Of a DNA stretch of 12,275 nucleotides, positions 5,821 through 12,275 are shown one piece after another. Source of the stretch: Candidatus Baldrarchaeum yapensis (lineage in GTDB: Archaea > Asgardarchaeota > Baldrarchaeia > Baldrarchaeales > Baldrarchaeaceae); the NCBI GenBank assembly GCA_016840465.1, contig JAEOSH010000058.1, forward strand, positions 1-12,275, in the 5' to 3' direction. The position numbers and the translations under genes were made by a program. A model generated the notes under the pieces. The model searched no databases, was not told the origin of the DNA, and worked only from the letters and a program-made list of their open reading frames with translations. Positions within the stretch are counted from its first letter, which is position 1. Every line of letters begins with the position of its first letter.

Positions 5821-6378
5821 ATGGGCGAGGAAAGGGTTAGATTGCCTTTAAGTTTACTAAGTGTTTTCGGAGTGCTGCTTGTGCTGGAAGTGCTGGTAAC
5901 GATAGTCATACTGGAAGGACTGTTGCATGTAAAAAGCTGGCCAGCCTTTGTTGCGATGATTCTGTTTTTCGTTGTACATCAAAACAGGAAGGAAATCCCC
6001 AACATAGTTATTGGTGGTGCGTTCGGCATTCTGAATTTCTTCCTCTGTATGCTCTTTGTATCTGCGGTAGCACCTGCTTTCGGGGGCCCCGAAGAACTGG
6101 CACAACTCATTTCTGTGATGATCTATGTTGCAGTGTTCGTTTTCCTAATCGTAGTACTTGCTGAACGATTACCATGGCTGTTCAACGCTTATGCTTTCAT
6201 GTACTTCACTGTCGCATTTGCAGACCTTGCAAGTTTCTTGGAGAACAACATCGTCTGGATTTATTGGCTTGCAGTTGAACTCATCGGTGGAACTCTCTTA
6301 ATACTGGGAGTCCTTGGAATATCGGTTGTCGTTGCTAAGATGATGGCTAAACGAGCGGCTAAAGCTGGTGAAAGTTAA
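5821..6378 (+). CDS. six-helix integral membrane protein of unknown function
   Basis: The 185-residue product is strongly hydrophobic, with about six predicted membrane helices near residues 10-33, 38-53, 61-85, 94-114, 119-140 and 144-171. Short polar loops separate them (HQNRKEIP after helix 2, an acidic GPEE before helix 4, ENN before helix 6), and a basic tail KMMAKRAAKAGES would be cytoplasmic. Small residues (NIVIGGAFGIL) in helix 3 recall DUF1097-like or small-transporter folds, but that is a weak impression. GGAGTGA directly abuts the ATG and GGAG at 5807-5810 lies ten bases away; neither spacing is ideal, though the upstream TATA box supports this start. It uses less G and more C than the genes to its left. 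Monocistronic, flanked by a promoter and a T-tract. Confidence 0.75.
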   Translation: MGEERVRLPLSLLSVFGVLLVLEVLVTIVILEGLLHVKSWPAFVAMILFFVVHQNRKEIPNIVIGGAFGILNFFLCMLFVSAVAPAFGGPEELAQLISVMIYVAVFVFLIVVLAERLPWLFNAYAFMYFTVAFADLASFLENNIVWIYWLAVELIGGTLLILGVLGISVVVAKMMAKRAAKAGES

Positions 6379-6391
6379 AAGAAAGTTAAAA
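6370..6391. repeat. perfect 11-base tandem duplication across the stop codon
   Basis: GAAAGTTAAAA occurs twice with no gap (6370-6380 and 6381-6391). The TAA stop at 6376-6378 is in the first copy. It looks like a slippage or small duplication product. Confidence 0.7.
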
Positions 6392-6399
6392 GGTCGATA

Positions 6400-6412
6400 T
6401 TTTTTTCTTTTT
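6400..6412 (+). terminator. T-tract terminator after the membrane-protein gene
   Basis: Seven T, one C and five T follow the stop codon by about 20 bases. Archaeal RNA polymerase terminates at such oligo-T tracts without needing a hairpin. Confidence 0.5.
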
Positions 6413-6988
6413 CATTATTTAGTGCTTCTAGAGCCCATTAAAAAGGCTGTTTTTGCCAAGCTTTACACCTCGATCTCATCATTGTGCGCACGAAGATGCC
6501 GGCTAATGCCTCAGGTTTCAGCATACGCTCCATGTTATGTGCTGTTGTCCGAAAATGATAAAAAATAATCTCGGATCCTTGTATGCATCTTCCAGCCCCG
6601 CTCGAGGACAAATGCTTTTTGTTTCCTGTTCTTCTTTTGCGGTATCTCCAGGCCGAGAAACTCTCAGCCACTCGACGGAGAATAAAGCACGAAAACATGC
6701 ACGATCAGCATTGACATTTCCCCTCTTGTCGGTTGGTTGGCAGTGTTACAATGCCCGGTTGTGCCTTTTACCTTCTGTTGCTTGTCATGAGTAATCGTCA
6801 TGTTGACGACAACTTTTTATGGGCCTCCTCACGAGAACAGGCCCTCATTATGATCCAGTAATTTCTGTTAGGATTCTCCACTGGCGCCATCTCTTCCACT
6901 GTGAGGCTCCAAACTCTAGGAAGTTCTCCTTCTCGCGAAAATTATCTTTTCATCCATAGCTTTTATCCTGATAGTTAAAGAGTTGCTT
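6413..6988. other. about 580 bases without a credible gene; several hairpins and T-tracts
   Basis: Open frames here (6368-6568 and 6537-6794 on +, 6438-6698 on -) have low-complexity or Cys/Ser-rich products, no Shine-Dalgarno and no recognised similarity. Structures seen: GGC/GCC (6445-6457), which on the minus strand is followed by TTTTT and could end the aminotransferase transcript; TCGTCA-TGT-TGACGA (6795-6809) followed by TTTTT (6814-6818) on the + strand; and GGGCCT/AGGCCC (6821-6844). It may be a decayed gene region, a long 3' untranslated region or home to an unlisted RNA. Confidence 0.4.
6795..6818 (+). terminator. hairpin plus T-run
   Basis: A perfect six-base stem TCGTCA/TGACGA with a three-base loop is followed after four bases by five T. 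It faces the + strand although no + strand gene ends nearby, so it may close an unannotated transcript. Confidence 0.35.
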
Positions 6989-8170
6989 TTAGTATCCATA
7001 TTTTGCCAGTACATGCTGGGTCGCGGTTACTCCATCTCCTATTCTTATTTCACTACCAAGTTTATGCAGCGTCCTCTCGATGGCAGCAACTATTGCGATT
7101 ATGTCGTTTGCATTAATGGGACCCATATGTCCCACCCTGAAGTACTTATCTCTGATCTGCGGGTAGAGTCCCCCCGCAACGACAACGTTCCTCTCCAGCA
7201 TCCCCCTGAGAAAGTCGGCAAGTTTTATGTTTTCCGGTAGATAGACCGCAGTTACCGTGGACGCTGCAACTTCCTCCCTTTTTGCCATTACCTCCAGATC
7301 GATTTCCCTCATTGCGGTTCTGAAGGCCTCAGAAAATACCTTATGCCGTTTGAACACGCTCTCGAGACCTTCCTCCATTATCAACTCTAGGCTTTCATAC
7401 AATCCGACTATCAGGTTCACGGGAGGTGTTGCGAAGTACTTCGGCGCGAGGCCTTCGTAGGATTCCATGATTTCGAGCCACCTCTGCAGGTCCATGTAGT
7501 AGGGGGCATACTTGCACCTCGTTTTGGAGAGCCTTTCGAGAGCCCTTGGGGAGAGCCAGATAATGGCGAGACCCGGAGGCACTCCTATGGCCTTCTGACT
7601 GCCCGTCAGGACAACATCTATGTTCCAGTCCTTCATCCGTATCTCCTCGCCGGCCACACTACAGACGCCGTCGACAATCAGCAGTGTTTCCTTGTCCCTC
7701 ACGCTGGATGCCAGCTCCTCTACTGGTTGTCTCACGCCGGTGCTCGTGTCCACGTGAGTCACAGTCACGAGACTGTAGTTTTCGCTTTCCAGTCTTCTAA
7801 CTATGTCCTCGGTGGGCACAACCTCCCCCGGGCCCGCCGCTTTGATCATGTCCACCTCGACCGGGTACTTGGACAGAATCTCCGCAAACCTGTCTCCAAA
7901 GACCCCGTTTGAGACCACCAGCACCCTATCCCCCTTCTCAATGAGATTCGCAACCGCGGCCTCCATGGCAAGAGTTCCTGATCCGGAAATGACGGCAACC
8001 TTGTAGTTTTCGTCCACGAAAAGCAGTTTCCGGAGATTTTTGAGCGCTGTTGCAAATAGCTCGACGAACTCGCTTGACGTATGACCCAGATGTCCCACGG
8101 CCAGACTTCTCAGCACCCGCGGGTCGAACATTATTGGTCCCGGGATTGCTAGAATCCTCCTCTCGCCCAT
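6989..8170 (-). CDS. class V PLP aminotransferase, alanine-glyoxylate / serine-pyruvate type
   Basis: A full-length (393-residue) fold-type I aminotransferase. Landmarks are IPGPIMFDPRV at 9-19, the phosphate-contact segment SGSGTLAMEA at 62-71, THVDTSTG at 139-146, Asp167 in VDGVCS that contacts the PLP ring nitrogen, and Lys193 in GSQKAIGVPPG that forms the Schiff base. YFRVGHMG near the C-terminus supplies the substrate-carboxylate Arg. The family moves an amino group from alanine or serine to glyoxylate or pyruvate, linking glycine, serine and alanine metabolism; which pair is used here cannot be told. The start is the codon at 8170-8168: GGGTGG (8181-8176, minus strand) stands five bases upstream, whereas a 21-residue longer version has an atypical N-terminus. 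Cytoplasmic. It is divergent from the coiled-coil nuclease gene. Confidence 0.9.
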   Translation of the reverse strand: MGERRILAIPGPIMFDPRVLRSLAVGHLGHTSSEFVELFATALKNLRKLLFVDENYKVAVISGSGTLAMEAAVANLIEKGDRVLVVSNGVFGDRFAEILSKYPVEVDMIKAAGPGEVVPTEDIVRRLESENYSLVTVTHVDTSTGVRQPVEELASSVRDKETLLIVDGVCSVAGEEIRMKDWNIDVVLTGSQKAIGVPPGLAIIWLSPRALERLSKTRCKYAPYYMDLQRWLEIMESYEGLAPKYFATPPVNLIVGLYESLELIMEEGLESVFKRHKVFSEAFRTAMREIDLEVMAKREEVAASTVTAVYLPENIKLADFLRGMLERNVVVAGGLYPQIRDKYFRVGHMGPINANDIIAIVAAIERTLHKLGSEIRIGDGVTATQHVLAKYGY

Positions 8171-8223
8171 TCGGGCCACCCATTTAGAATTAGTATTGGC
8201 GGTAAAAATTGTTTTTTGAAAGA

Positions 8224-8231
8224 GAATAAAC
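8224..8231 (-). promoter_or_regulatory. possible TATA element of the aminotransferase gene
   Basis: On the minus strand TTTATTC lies about 55 bases before the chosen start, which gives a predicted transcript start near 8200 and a leader of about 30 bases holding the GGGTGG site. Another AT block (AATTTTTA, about 8203-8210) is closer and weaker. Confidence 0.35.
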
Positions 8232-8430
8232 AATTAGCCATGCCGGATCGAAATCGACGCACGGCCGCACATATCAGGGTTTCTTCCGCAAAATTGTCTC
8301 TTGAATATAAGATTAAGTATGCATCGTGCCGATCAAGGCTCCGGAGGATTCTCTTTCAAGATACCCTATTAGAACGTGAGGATCATCGAGGAGAGAAGTG
8401 TAGAGGCCCCAGAGTAATGGTATGAGCAAG
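8232..8430. other. intergenic region between divergent genes
   Basis: About 200 bases with no supported gene. A + strand frame (8216-8425) has no Shine-Dalgarno and an unlikely Arg/Ser-rich product. A seven-base inverted repeat TCTTGAA/TTCAAGA with about 50 bases between arms is present; nothing else stands out. Confidence 0.4.
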
Positions 8431-8432
8431 GA

Positions 8433-8441
8433 CTTTAAATA
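8433..8441 (+). promoter_or_regulatory. TATA box of the coiled-coil nuclease gene
   Basis: CTTTAAATA lies about 36 bases before ATG 8474. Initiation near 8463 gives a leader of about ten bases that ends in GGTGAT (8465-8470). Confidence 0.6.
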
Positions 8442-8473
8442 CCGTTTTTGGAGAACTCTTAAATGGTGATTTG

Positions 8474-9406
8474 ATGGCGAGCACCGAGGAATTGAAGAGC
8501 GCGTTTCTAGAACTCCTGGAGAAGGACAAGGAGTTCCGGTACGCGGTGGCCGCGCGGATAGGGCTACTGGAGATACTGAAGCGCCTCGACGGGATAGAGG
8601 AGGAACAAAAGAAGGTCTGGGAGGAAATCCGGGGGCTTCGGGAGGAGCAGACGAGAACTTGGGAGGAGATTCGGAAGGTATGGCAGGAGATTGAAAAGCT
8701 GCGCGAGGGCCAGAATAAAATATGGGAGGAAATAAGAAGAATATGGGAGGAGATACAGAAACTGCGCGAGGAGCAGACGAAGATATGGCAGGAGATCCGG
8801 AAAATATGGCAAGAAATTGAGAAGTTGAGGAGAGAGGTTACGAAAATCTGGGAGGAGATAGAGAGGTTACGGGAGGGGCAGAACAGGATCTGGGAGGAGA
8901 TAAGGAAGATATGGGAGGAGATACGGAGGTTACGAGAGGAACAGACCAAAATATGGCAGGAAATAAGAAGCATGCGTGAATCCTTCGAGAGGAGGTTTGA
9001 GCGCATAGAGATGAGGCTTAACAGGGTTGAGAGAACGTTGGAAAAACTCACGCTCGAGATAGAGGAGGAGGCGCGGGAGGTCGTGGAATATCGCCTGAGA
9101 AAGATGGGAATAAGAGTCGAATTGAAACCCCTGAGCCTCCCCGATATGGAGATAAACCTCTACGGCGCGACCGAGAAGATTTGCGTGATCGGAGAGGCGA
9201 AGGTGAGGGCGGGCGCGAGCGCCGTCCAAGAACTGCTGGGGAAGTTCGAGAGGATGAAGAAAATGTATCCGGGGTTCCTTAGAGAGAAAGTGATGCTGGT
9301 TCTATATGTGACGACCGCAACCCCCGATGTCGTGGAGGAGGGTAAGAAGAGGAAAGTGTGGATTCTTAAGGCGACGGAAGACCTCACCCCGCCGCCCGCA
9401 ATCTGA
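8474..9406 (+). CDS. coiled-coil PD-(D/E)XK nuclease-like protein (DUF3782-type)
   Basis: A 310-residue protein in three parts: a short helical N-terminus (1-40), a continuous heptad coiled coil (about 41-195), and a C-terminal PD-(D/E)XK-like domain (about 196-310). The last has acidic residues in PDMEIN (223-228), the E-x-K motif in IGEAKV (E241, K243), strand VMLVLYV and a conserved end, LKATEDLTPPP. This architecture matches DUF3782-type archaeal proteins, presumed nucleases of unknown target; the nuclease activity is inferred from the fold. In the coil eleven Trp fall in one heptad position (residues 49, 63, 70, 84, 91, 105, 112, 126, 140, 147, 161). GGTGAT ends three bases before ATG 8474; TTG 8471 adds one residue. 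A truncated paralogue lies at 5320-5523. It probably has its own transcript; the two unknown genes downstream have separate promoters. Confidence 0.85.
   Translation: MASTEELKSAFLELLEKDKEFRYAVAARIGLLEILKRLDGIEEEQKKVWEEIRGLREEQTRTWEEIRKVWQEIEKLREGQNKIWEEIRRIWEEIQKLREEQTKIWQEIRKIWQEIEKLRREVTKIWEEIERLREGQNRIWEEIRKIWEEIRRLREEQTKIWQEIRSMRESFERRFERIEMRLNRVERTLEKLTLEIEEEAREVVEYRLRKMGIRVELKPLSLPDMEINLYGATEKICVIGEAKVRAGASAVQELLGKFERMKKMYPGFLREKVMLVLYVTTATPDVVEEGKKRKVWILKATEDLTPPPAI
8648..8983 (+). repeat. 63/42-base tandem coding repeats in the coiled coil
   Basis: Codons 59-170 split into units of 21, 21, 21, 14, 21 and 14 residues, each beginning Q-(T/N)-(K/R)-I-W or a close variant (VTKIW in the fourth). 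Units differ in codons, so they are diverged repeats rather than a recent duplication, yet the length pattern implies expansion and contraction by whole heptads. Confidence 0.75.
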
Positions 9407-9512
9407 TAATCCCCCGGCCACGATTTGTCTCCCGGTCACGACAACTTCATGATCTGACAGGTATCCGCATTTCCACTTAAGCCTCAGGGGGTACTAGGAG
9501 AGTAAGAATAGG

Positions 9513-9521
9513 AGTTATATT
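9513..9521 (+). promoter_or_regulatory. TATA element of the 237-residue gene
   Basis: AGTTATATT precedes ATG 9578 by about 60 bases. Transcription from near 9544 would yield a leader of about 34 bases that includes the whole hairpin at 9552-9572. Confidence 0.45.
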
Positions 9522-9551
9522 TCTCGTTCTTCCATCCTTTACACGGCGTAA

Positions 9552-9572
9552 ACACCCATACTTGCCGGGTGT
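9552..9572 (+). promoter_or_regulatory. leader hairpin that covers the ribosome binding site
   Basis: ACACCC (9552-9557) is the exact complement of GGGTGT (9567-9572), with a nine-base loop. GGGTGTGAG (9567-9575) is the only Shine-Dalgarno-like sequence before ATG 9578, so the stem would hide it. This could damp translation or act as a thermosensitive switch; six pairs would be only marginally stable in a hot-living host. Confidence 0.45.
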
Positions 9573-9577
9573 GAGCA

Positions 9578-10291
9578 ATGGCGATTGCGATCGTGCCCAT
9601 TAGAGAAACGCTGAACGTCGGGGAGGATGTGATACTCAGGTTTCATCCGGAGCTGAACCCGCTGCTGGAGAGTATTAAGAGGAGGGGATGGAGGTACCGT
9701 TTCATCGACGTAACGGGCTCCGCCAGGGTGTTGCTCTACCTCCACAGGGTATTCTTCAAACTTAACTACTATCCACCTAGGATAGAGAGGTTCGAGGAGA
9801 GGGGAACCTACACCATCGAGACGGAGGTCGGGGAGAACCCGCCCGCCGTGCTCAATGTGGAAAGTATCGACAGTTTCAAAATATCGATATCCACGGAGCA
9901 CGTTTGCGGATGTGTGACGATAGACCCACTTAGGAGGATCATTACACACATCGCAGACGTTCTATGGTCGGGGATGAAAGAAGACCTATCAGAAAAACTC
10001 GTCAAGGCTAAGGAAGTACATGAGGTCGTCCAGTTTCTCCTAGATATGGGTTACGCGCTGGAGGACGCGTGCACAATGGAACGTTATAAGAAAATAGTCG
10101 ACCTGCTCGAAGGAGGGTACAAGTTCTCACTCACCATAGAATTGACGGTAGAAAGAGAGGAGGATGTCCCAAGCTGGGAGGAGTTAAAGAGAGATCTTTC
10201 GAGGTTCTTCCGTGAGAGGGGGCTGCTGATGGAAATAAAGAAGGAGCCGAGAAAGGGCATTCTACCTATTTTCAGGAAGCCCATCCCTTGA
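9578..10291 (+). CDS. hypothetical protein, 237 residues
   Basis: No family is recognised. The first 130 residues look beta-rich (VPIRETLNVGEDVILRF, ARVLLYLHRVFFKL, TYTIETEVG, FKISISTEHVCGCVTI), as in a sandwich or barrel domain. Residues about 135-180 form two helices (EDLSEKLVKAKEVHEVVQFL and the CTMERYKKIVDLL helix), followed by a strand (KFSLTIELTVE) and a basic C-terminal helix. There is no signal peptide or membrane segment. The start is ATG 9578, with GGGTGTGAG just upstream. It follows the coiled-coil nuclease by 171 bases and precedes another unknown gene by 90 bases, all on the same strand with apparent separate promoters. The moderate G content and A-rich codons resemble the malic enzyme region rather than the left part. 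Confidence 0.7.
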   Translation: MAIAIVPIRETLNVGEDVILRFHPELNPLLESIKRRGWRYRFIDVTGSARVLLYLHRVFFKLNYYPPRIERFEERGTYTIETEVGENPPAVLNVESIDSFKISISTEHVCGCVTIDPLRRIITHIADVLWSGMKEDLSEKLVKAKEVHEVVQFLLDMGYALEDACTMERYKKIVDLLEGGYKFSLTIELTVEREEDVPSWEELKRDLSRFFRERGLLMEIKKEPRKGILPIFRKPIP

Positions 10292-10315
10292 TGCGGATCA
10301 ATCATGATGACCGAG

Positions 10316-10348
10316 TATAAAATGTAAACGGCAACCTAAAAAATAAAT
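10316..10348 (+). promoter_or_regulatory. TATA-like elements before the 147-residue gene
   Basis: TATAAAAT (10316-10323) and AAAAAATAAAT (about 10338-10348) are both good AT boxes. The first gives a leader of about 37 bases, the second one of about 12. I cannot choose between them. Confidence 0.45.
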
Positions 10349-10381
10349 GTAGCTCCACAGATACAGATATATCGGAGCGCG

Positions 10382-10825
10382 GTGGCGGTGCCCCTCTTCG
10401 TACTCTACCCGGCAAAGCCGGAAGTTTTTAAGAAGCTTATTGAAACCCTAGGGGAGCCCAGTTGGGTCGAGGTTTTGATCTCCGTAGAGAAAGAGGAGAT
10501 GAGGCGTATTGCAGGCTTAGATATTGGCAAAGTCGGTCGCGTCACCGTGGAATGCAACCTTAAAGTATCGATTGATGAGGCCCTAGCCCTCTATAATGAG
10601 TACTATGAGTGCTACATCTCGAGGGGGGAGGCAAAGGGGCCGGGAGGAAGAATAATACAGCGGTTCAAAGCCATGTGGACCGGTGAAGGATACTCCGCGG
10701 AGTTCGACGGCTTTGAACTGCGCATGCATACTACTAGGAACGTTGAGAAGGCTGTGAGTCTTTTGCATGTATTTAACGAGAAAATCGTTGAGATGAAGGT
10801 GGAATTGAGTGAAAGGGCGAGGTGA
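10382..10825 (+). CDS. hypothetical protein, 147 residues
   Basis: The start is GTG 10382, with GGAG at 10373-10376 five bases upstream; GTG 10388 is a possible later start. No family is recognised. The product seems alpha/beta: strands VPLFVLYPA, WVEVLISVE, RVTVECNLKV and SAEFDGFELRMHT alternate with helices (VFKKLIETLG, SIDEALALYNEYYECYIS, VEKAVSLLHVFNEKIVEMK). A single Trp lies in KAMWTGEGYS. No catalytic motif is evident. It lies between the 237-residue unknown gene and the malic enzyme gene, same strand, but with its own promoter and a 266-base gap after it. A shared ancestry with the preceding gene is not apparent from reading. Confidence 0.65.
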   Translation: MAVPLFVLYPAKPEVFKKLIETLGEPSWVEVLISVEKEEMRRIAGLDIGKVGRVTVECNLKVSIDEALALYNEYYECYISRGEAKGPGGRIIQRFKAMWTGEGYSAEFDGFELRMHTTRNVEKAVSLLHVFNEKIVEMKVELSERAR

Positions 10826-10916
10826 GAGGACTCTCTAAAGCCATCTGATGAACATCTAAAATTCGAATCATTGTTCCTTCTTCAAGGACTTTATGGAGCG
10901 AACATCCGTTCATTTC

Positions 10917-10924
10917 GTATAAAT
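10917..10924 (+). promoter_or_regulatory. TATA-like box in the gap before the malic enzyme gene
   Basis: GTATAAAT is a good match to an archaeal TATA box, but it stands 168 bases before ATG 11092. It would give either a long leader (about 145 bases) or a separate small transcript. Confidence 0.35.
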
Positions 10925-10974
10925 GCGGCGAGTTGCGAAATCGCACCGGCTTCAGATGTTAAAAGTCGTGAATG

Positions 10975-11029
10975 AAAGCCGCGCGAGGCGCGCTGATTGG
11001 AAATATACGATTCTGACAAAAGCCGCGCG
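10975..11029. repeat. direct repeat AAAGCCGCGCG flanking a TATA-like block
   Basis: The 11-base word AAAGCCGCGCG occurs at 10975-10985 and 11019-11029, start to start 44 bases. Between them lies AAATATAC (11001-11008), a possible TATA box for the malic enzyme gene (transcript start near 11030). The first copy also begins a CGCGC/GCGCG hairpin. The layout fits a paired operator around a promoter. Confidence 0.4.
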
Positions 11030-11091
11030 GCCACAACCCATTCGCTTATCAGTACCTGCGATCTAGAAAGTAAAAAGCACCCGGGGATAAC

Positions 11092-12275
11092 ATGCCGGAC
11101 GAAAAGATACATTCGAAAGATGAATTGCTGGAAAGGGCGAGACGGGCGGGAAAACTCGCCCTGAGGTATGTCTCATTCTATCACGGGAAAATAGAAATAA
11201 TTCCGAGGTGCGCAATAAGAGGACTGTACGACTTTGCCATCTGGTACACCCCAGGGGTGGCCGAGAACTGCAAGGTAATCCAGGAAGATCCGGACGCTTC
11301 TTTTGAACATACATATCGTTGGAATGCCGTTGCGGTGGTCAGCGATTCCTCCAGAGTGCTGGGGCTCGGGGACCTCAGACCCGAGGCGGGATTACCAGTC
11401 ATGGAGGGCAAGGCCCTACTCTTCAAATATCTTGGCGGGGTTGACGCGGTGCCGATATGCCTAGCAACGAAGAACCCCGATGAGATAGTTACCGCGTGCA
11501 AGTGGCTCGAGCCCTCCTTCGGTGGTATTAATCTGGAGGACATCGCGAGCCCAAAGTGCTTTTACATACTCGATCGGTTACGAGAAGAGTTGCAAATTCC
11601 AGTGTGGCACGACGATCAACAGGGAACCGCAACGGTAGTGCTTGCAGGCGTCATAAATGCTCTAAAGATCATCGGCAAGAAGTTAGGAGAGGTAAAAATA
11701 ACGTTTGTGGGCGCGGGCGCTGCAAATATACCAACAATACGCATACTGGCAGCCGCCGGCATGAATCTCAAGAATGCTATTGTAGTCGACAGCAGGGGTA
11801 TTTTGCACCCGGGAAGGAAGGATATAGAGCAACGTAAGGAGGAAAATCCGTACAAATGGGAGCTATGTTTAAAAACAAATGCCGAGGGGAAGACCGGGGG
11901 AATAGCCGAGGCGTTAGAGGGTGCAGACGTCTGTATTGCGGCGTCCGCGCCGGGACCCGGGATCATAAAGAAGGAGTGGGTGGCGAAAATGGCAGATGAT
12001 GCCATAGTTTTCGCGCTCGCAAACCCCATACCTGAAATTTGGCCGTGGGAGGCAAAGGAGGCGGGGGCGAAAATCGTCGCCACTGGAAGATCCGACTTCT
12101 CAAACCAGGTCAATAACTCCCTTGGATTTCCCGGAATATTCAGAGGCGCCCTTGATGTGCGTGCCAAGACGATAACTGATGAAATGTGCATTGCGGCCGC
12201 GGAGGCCATTGCTAAGGTTGCGGAGGAAAAGGGTCTAAGGGAGGACTATATACTGCCGACGATGGAAGACTGGGA
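11092..12275 (+). CDS. malic enzyme (malate dehydrogenase, decarboxylating), 3' end cut by window
   Basis: The open frame from ATG 11092 continues to the window end (394 codons visible, no stop). The product oxidatively decarboxylates malate to pyruvate and CO2 with NAD(P) and Mg or Mn. Visible markers are WYTPGV with catalytic Tyr52, MEGKALLFK with catalytic Lys107, metal ligands in NLEDI (149-150) and HDDQ (174-175), the Rossmann loop GAGAAN (207-212), and an Asp after the second strand (VVDSRG, D233) that favours NAD over NADP. ANPIPEIWPWEA, TGRSDFSNQVNN and FPGIFRGALDVRA are family hallmarks of the prokaryotic short form. GGGGAT (about 11083-11088) supports the start. Oddities are DDQQGTA where most relatives have DDQHGTA, and GAGAAN instead of the usual GAGAAG. 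The full protein is probably about 430 residues. Confidence 0.95.
   Translation, partial: MPDEKIHSKDELLERARRAGKLALRYVSFYHGKIEIIPRCAIRGLYDFAIWYTPGVAENCKVIQEDPDASFEHTYRWNAVAVVSDSSRVLGLGDLRPEAGLPVMEGKALLFKYLGGVDAVPICLATKNPDEIVTACKWLEPSFGGINLEDIASPKCFYILDRLREELQIPVWHDDQQGTATVVLAGVINALKIIGKKLGEVKITFVGAGAANIPTIRILAAAGMNLKNAIVVDSRGILHPGRKDIEQRKEENPYKWELCLKTNAEGKTGGIAEALEGADVCIAASAPGPGIIKKEWVAKMADDAIVFALANPIPEIWPWEAKEAGAKIVATGRSDFSNQVNNSLGFPGIFRGALDVRAKTITDEMCIAAAEAIAKVAEEKGLREDYILPTMEDW

Noticed and set aside
5528-5851. 107-codon + strand frame
   Set aside because: It has no Shine-Dalgarno, a Cys-rich unlikely product, and covers the TATA box and start of the membrane-protein gene.
6368-6794. Two + strand frames and one minus frame in the 600-base gap
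   Set aside because: Compositions are not protein-like, none has a ribosome site, and I could not see a transposase or other motif in any frame.
8383-9051. 222-codon minus-strand frame opposite the coiled coil
   Set aside because: A mirror of the Glu/Ile/Trp repeats giving a Ser/Ile/Phe-rich product; the + strand gene has clear motifs, promoter and ribosome site.
10965-11016. Possible C/D box guide RNA (GTGAATGA ... CTGA ... CTGA)
   Set aside because: The first box departs from RTGATGA, no good C' box exists, and the two CTGA words can arise by chance.
1-12275. CRISPR array, tRNA, rRNA or complete insertion sequence
   Set aside because: No regularly spaced repeats, cloverleaf, rRNA-like stretch or transposase motif was seen on reading both strands.

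Overview
This window looks like chromosomal DNA of a thermophilic archaeon. The promoters are TATA-type, many starts are preceded by near-perfect matches to the archaeal anti-Shine-Dalgarno (GGAGGTGAT-like), and GTG/TTG starts occur. Families present include a beta-CASP RNA nuclease, a divergent DHH phosphoesterase, an AF2212-type VapB with a PIN VapC, and a coiled-coil PD-(D/E)XK protein of the kind common in hyperthermophilic Crenarchaeota and relatives. I cannot name the species; a TACK-group archaeon is my best inference.

Left part (1-5290), all on the + strand and strikingly G/T-rich and C-poor. It opens with the C-terminal part of a beta-CASP metallo-beta-lactamase ribonuclease. A DHH-family phosphoesterase follows, with a strong hairpin in its probable 5' leader, and then two small overlapping unknown genes and a hairpin/T-run terminator. 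An AT-rich gap leads to a 296-residue protein with a helix-hairpin-helix-like segment, a 23-codon mini-ORF coupled to its stop, and two more small unknown genes. A VapBC toxin-antitoxin pair with overlapping frames closes this part.

Middle (5290-6990). A minus-strand remnant keeps only the last ~67 codons of a coiled-coil nuclease whose intact relative lies at 8474-9406. Next is a six-helix membrane protein with its own TATA box, then about 600 bases without a credible gene but with several hairpins and T-tracts.

Right part (6990-12275), with more even base composition. A class V (alanine-glyoxylate type) aminotransferase lies on the minus strand. Divergent from it on the + strand are the Trp-studded coiled-coil PD-(D/E)XK protein, two unrecognised genes (237 and 147 residues), and a malic enzyme cut by the window end. 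The aminotransferase and malic enzyme are ordinary central metabolism (glyoxylate/alanine/serine and malate/pyruvate). The left and middle parts look like accessory sequence holding putative nucleic-acid enzymes, a toxin-antitoxin pair and small orphan genes. No CRISPR array, complete insertion sequence, rRNA or tRNA was seen.
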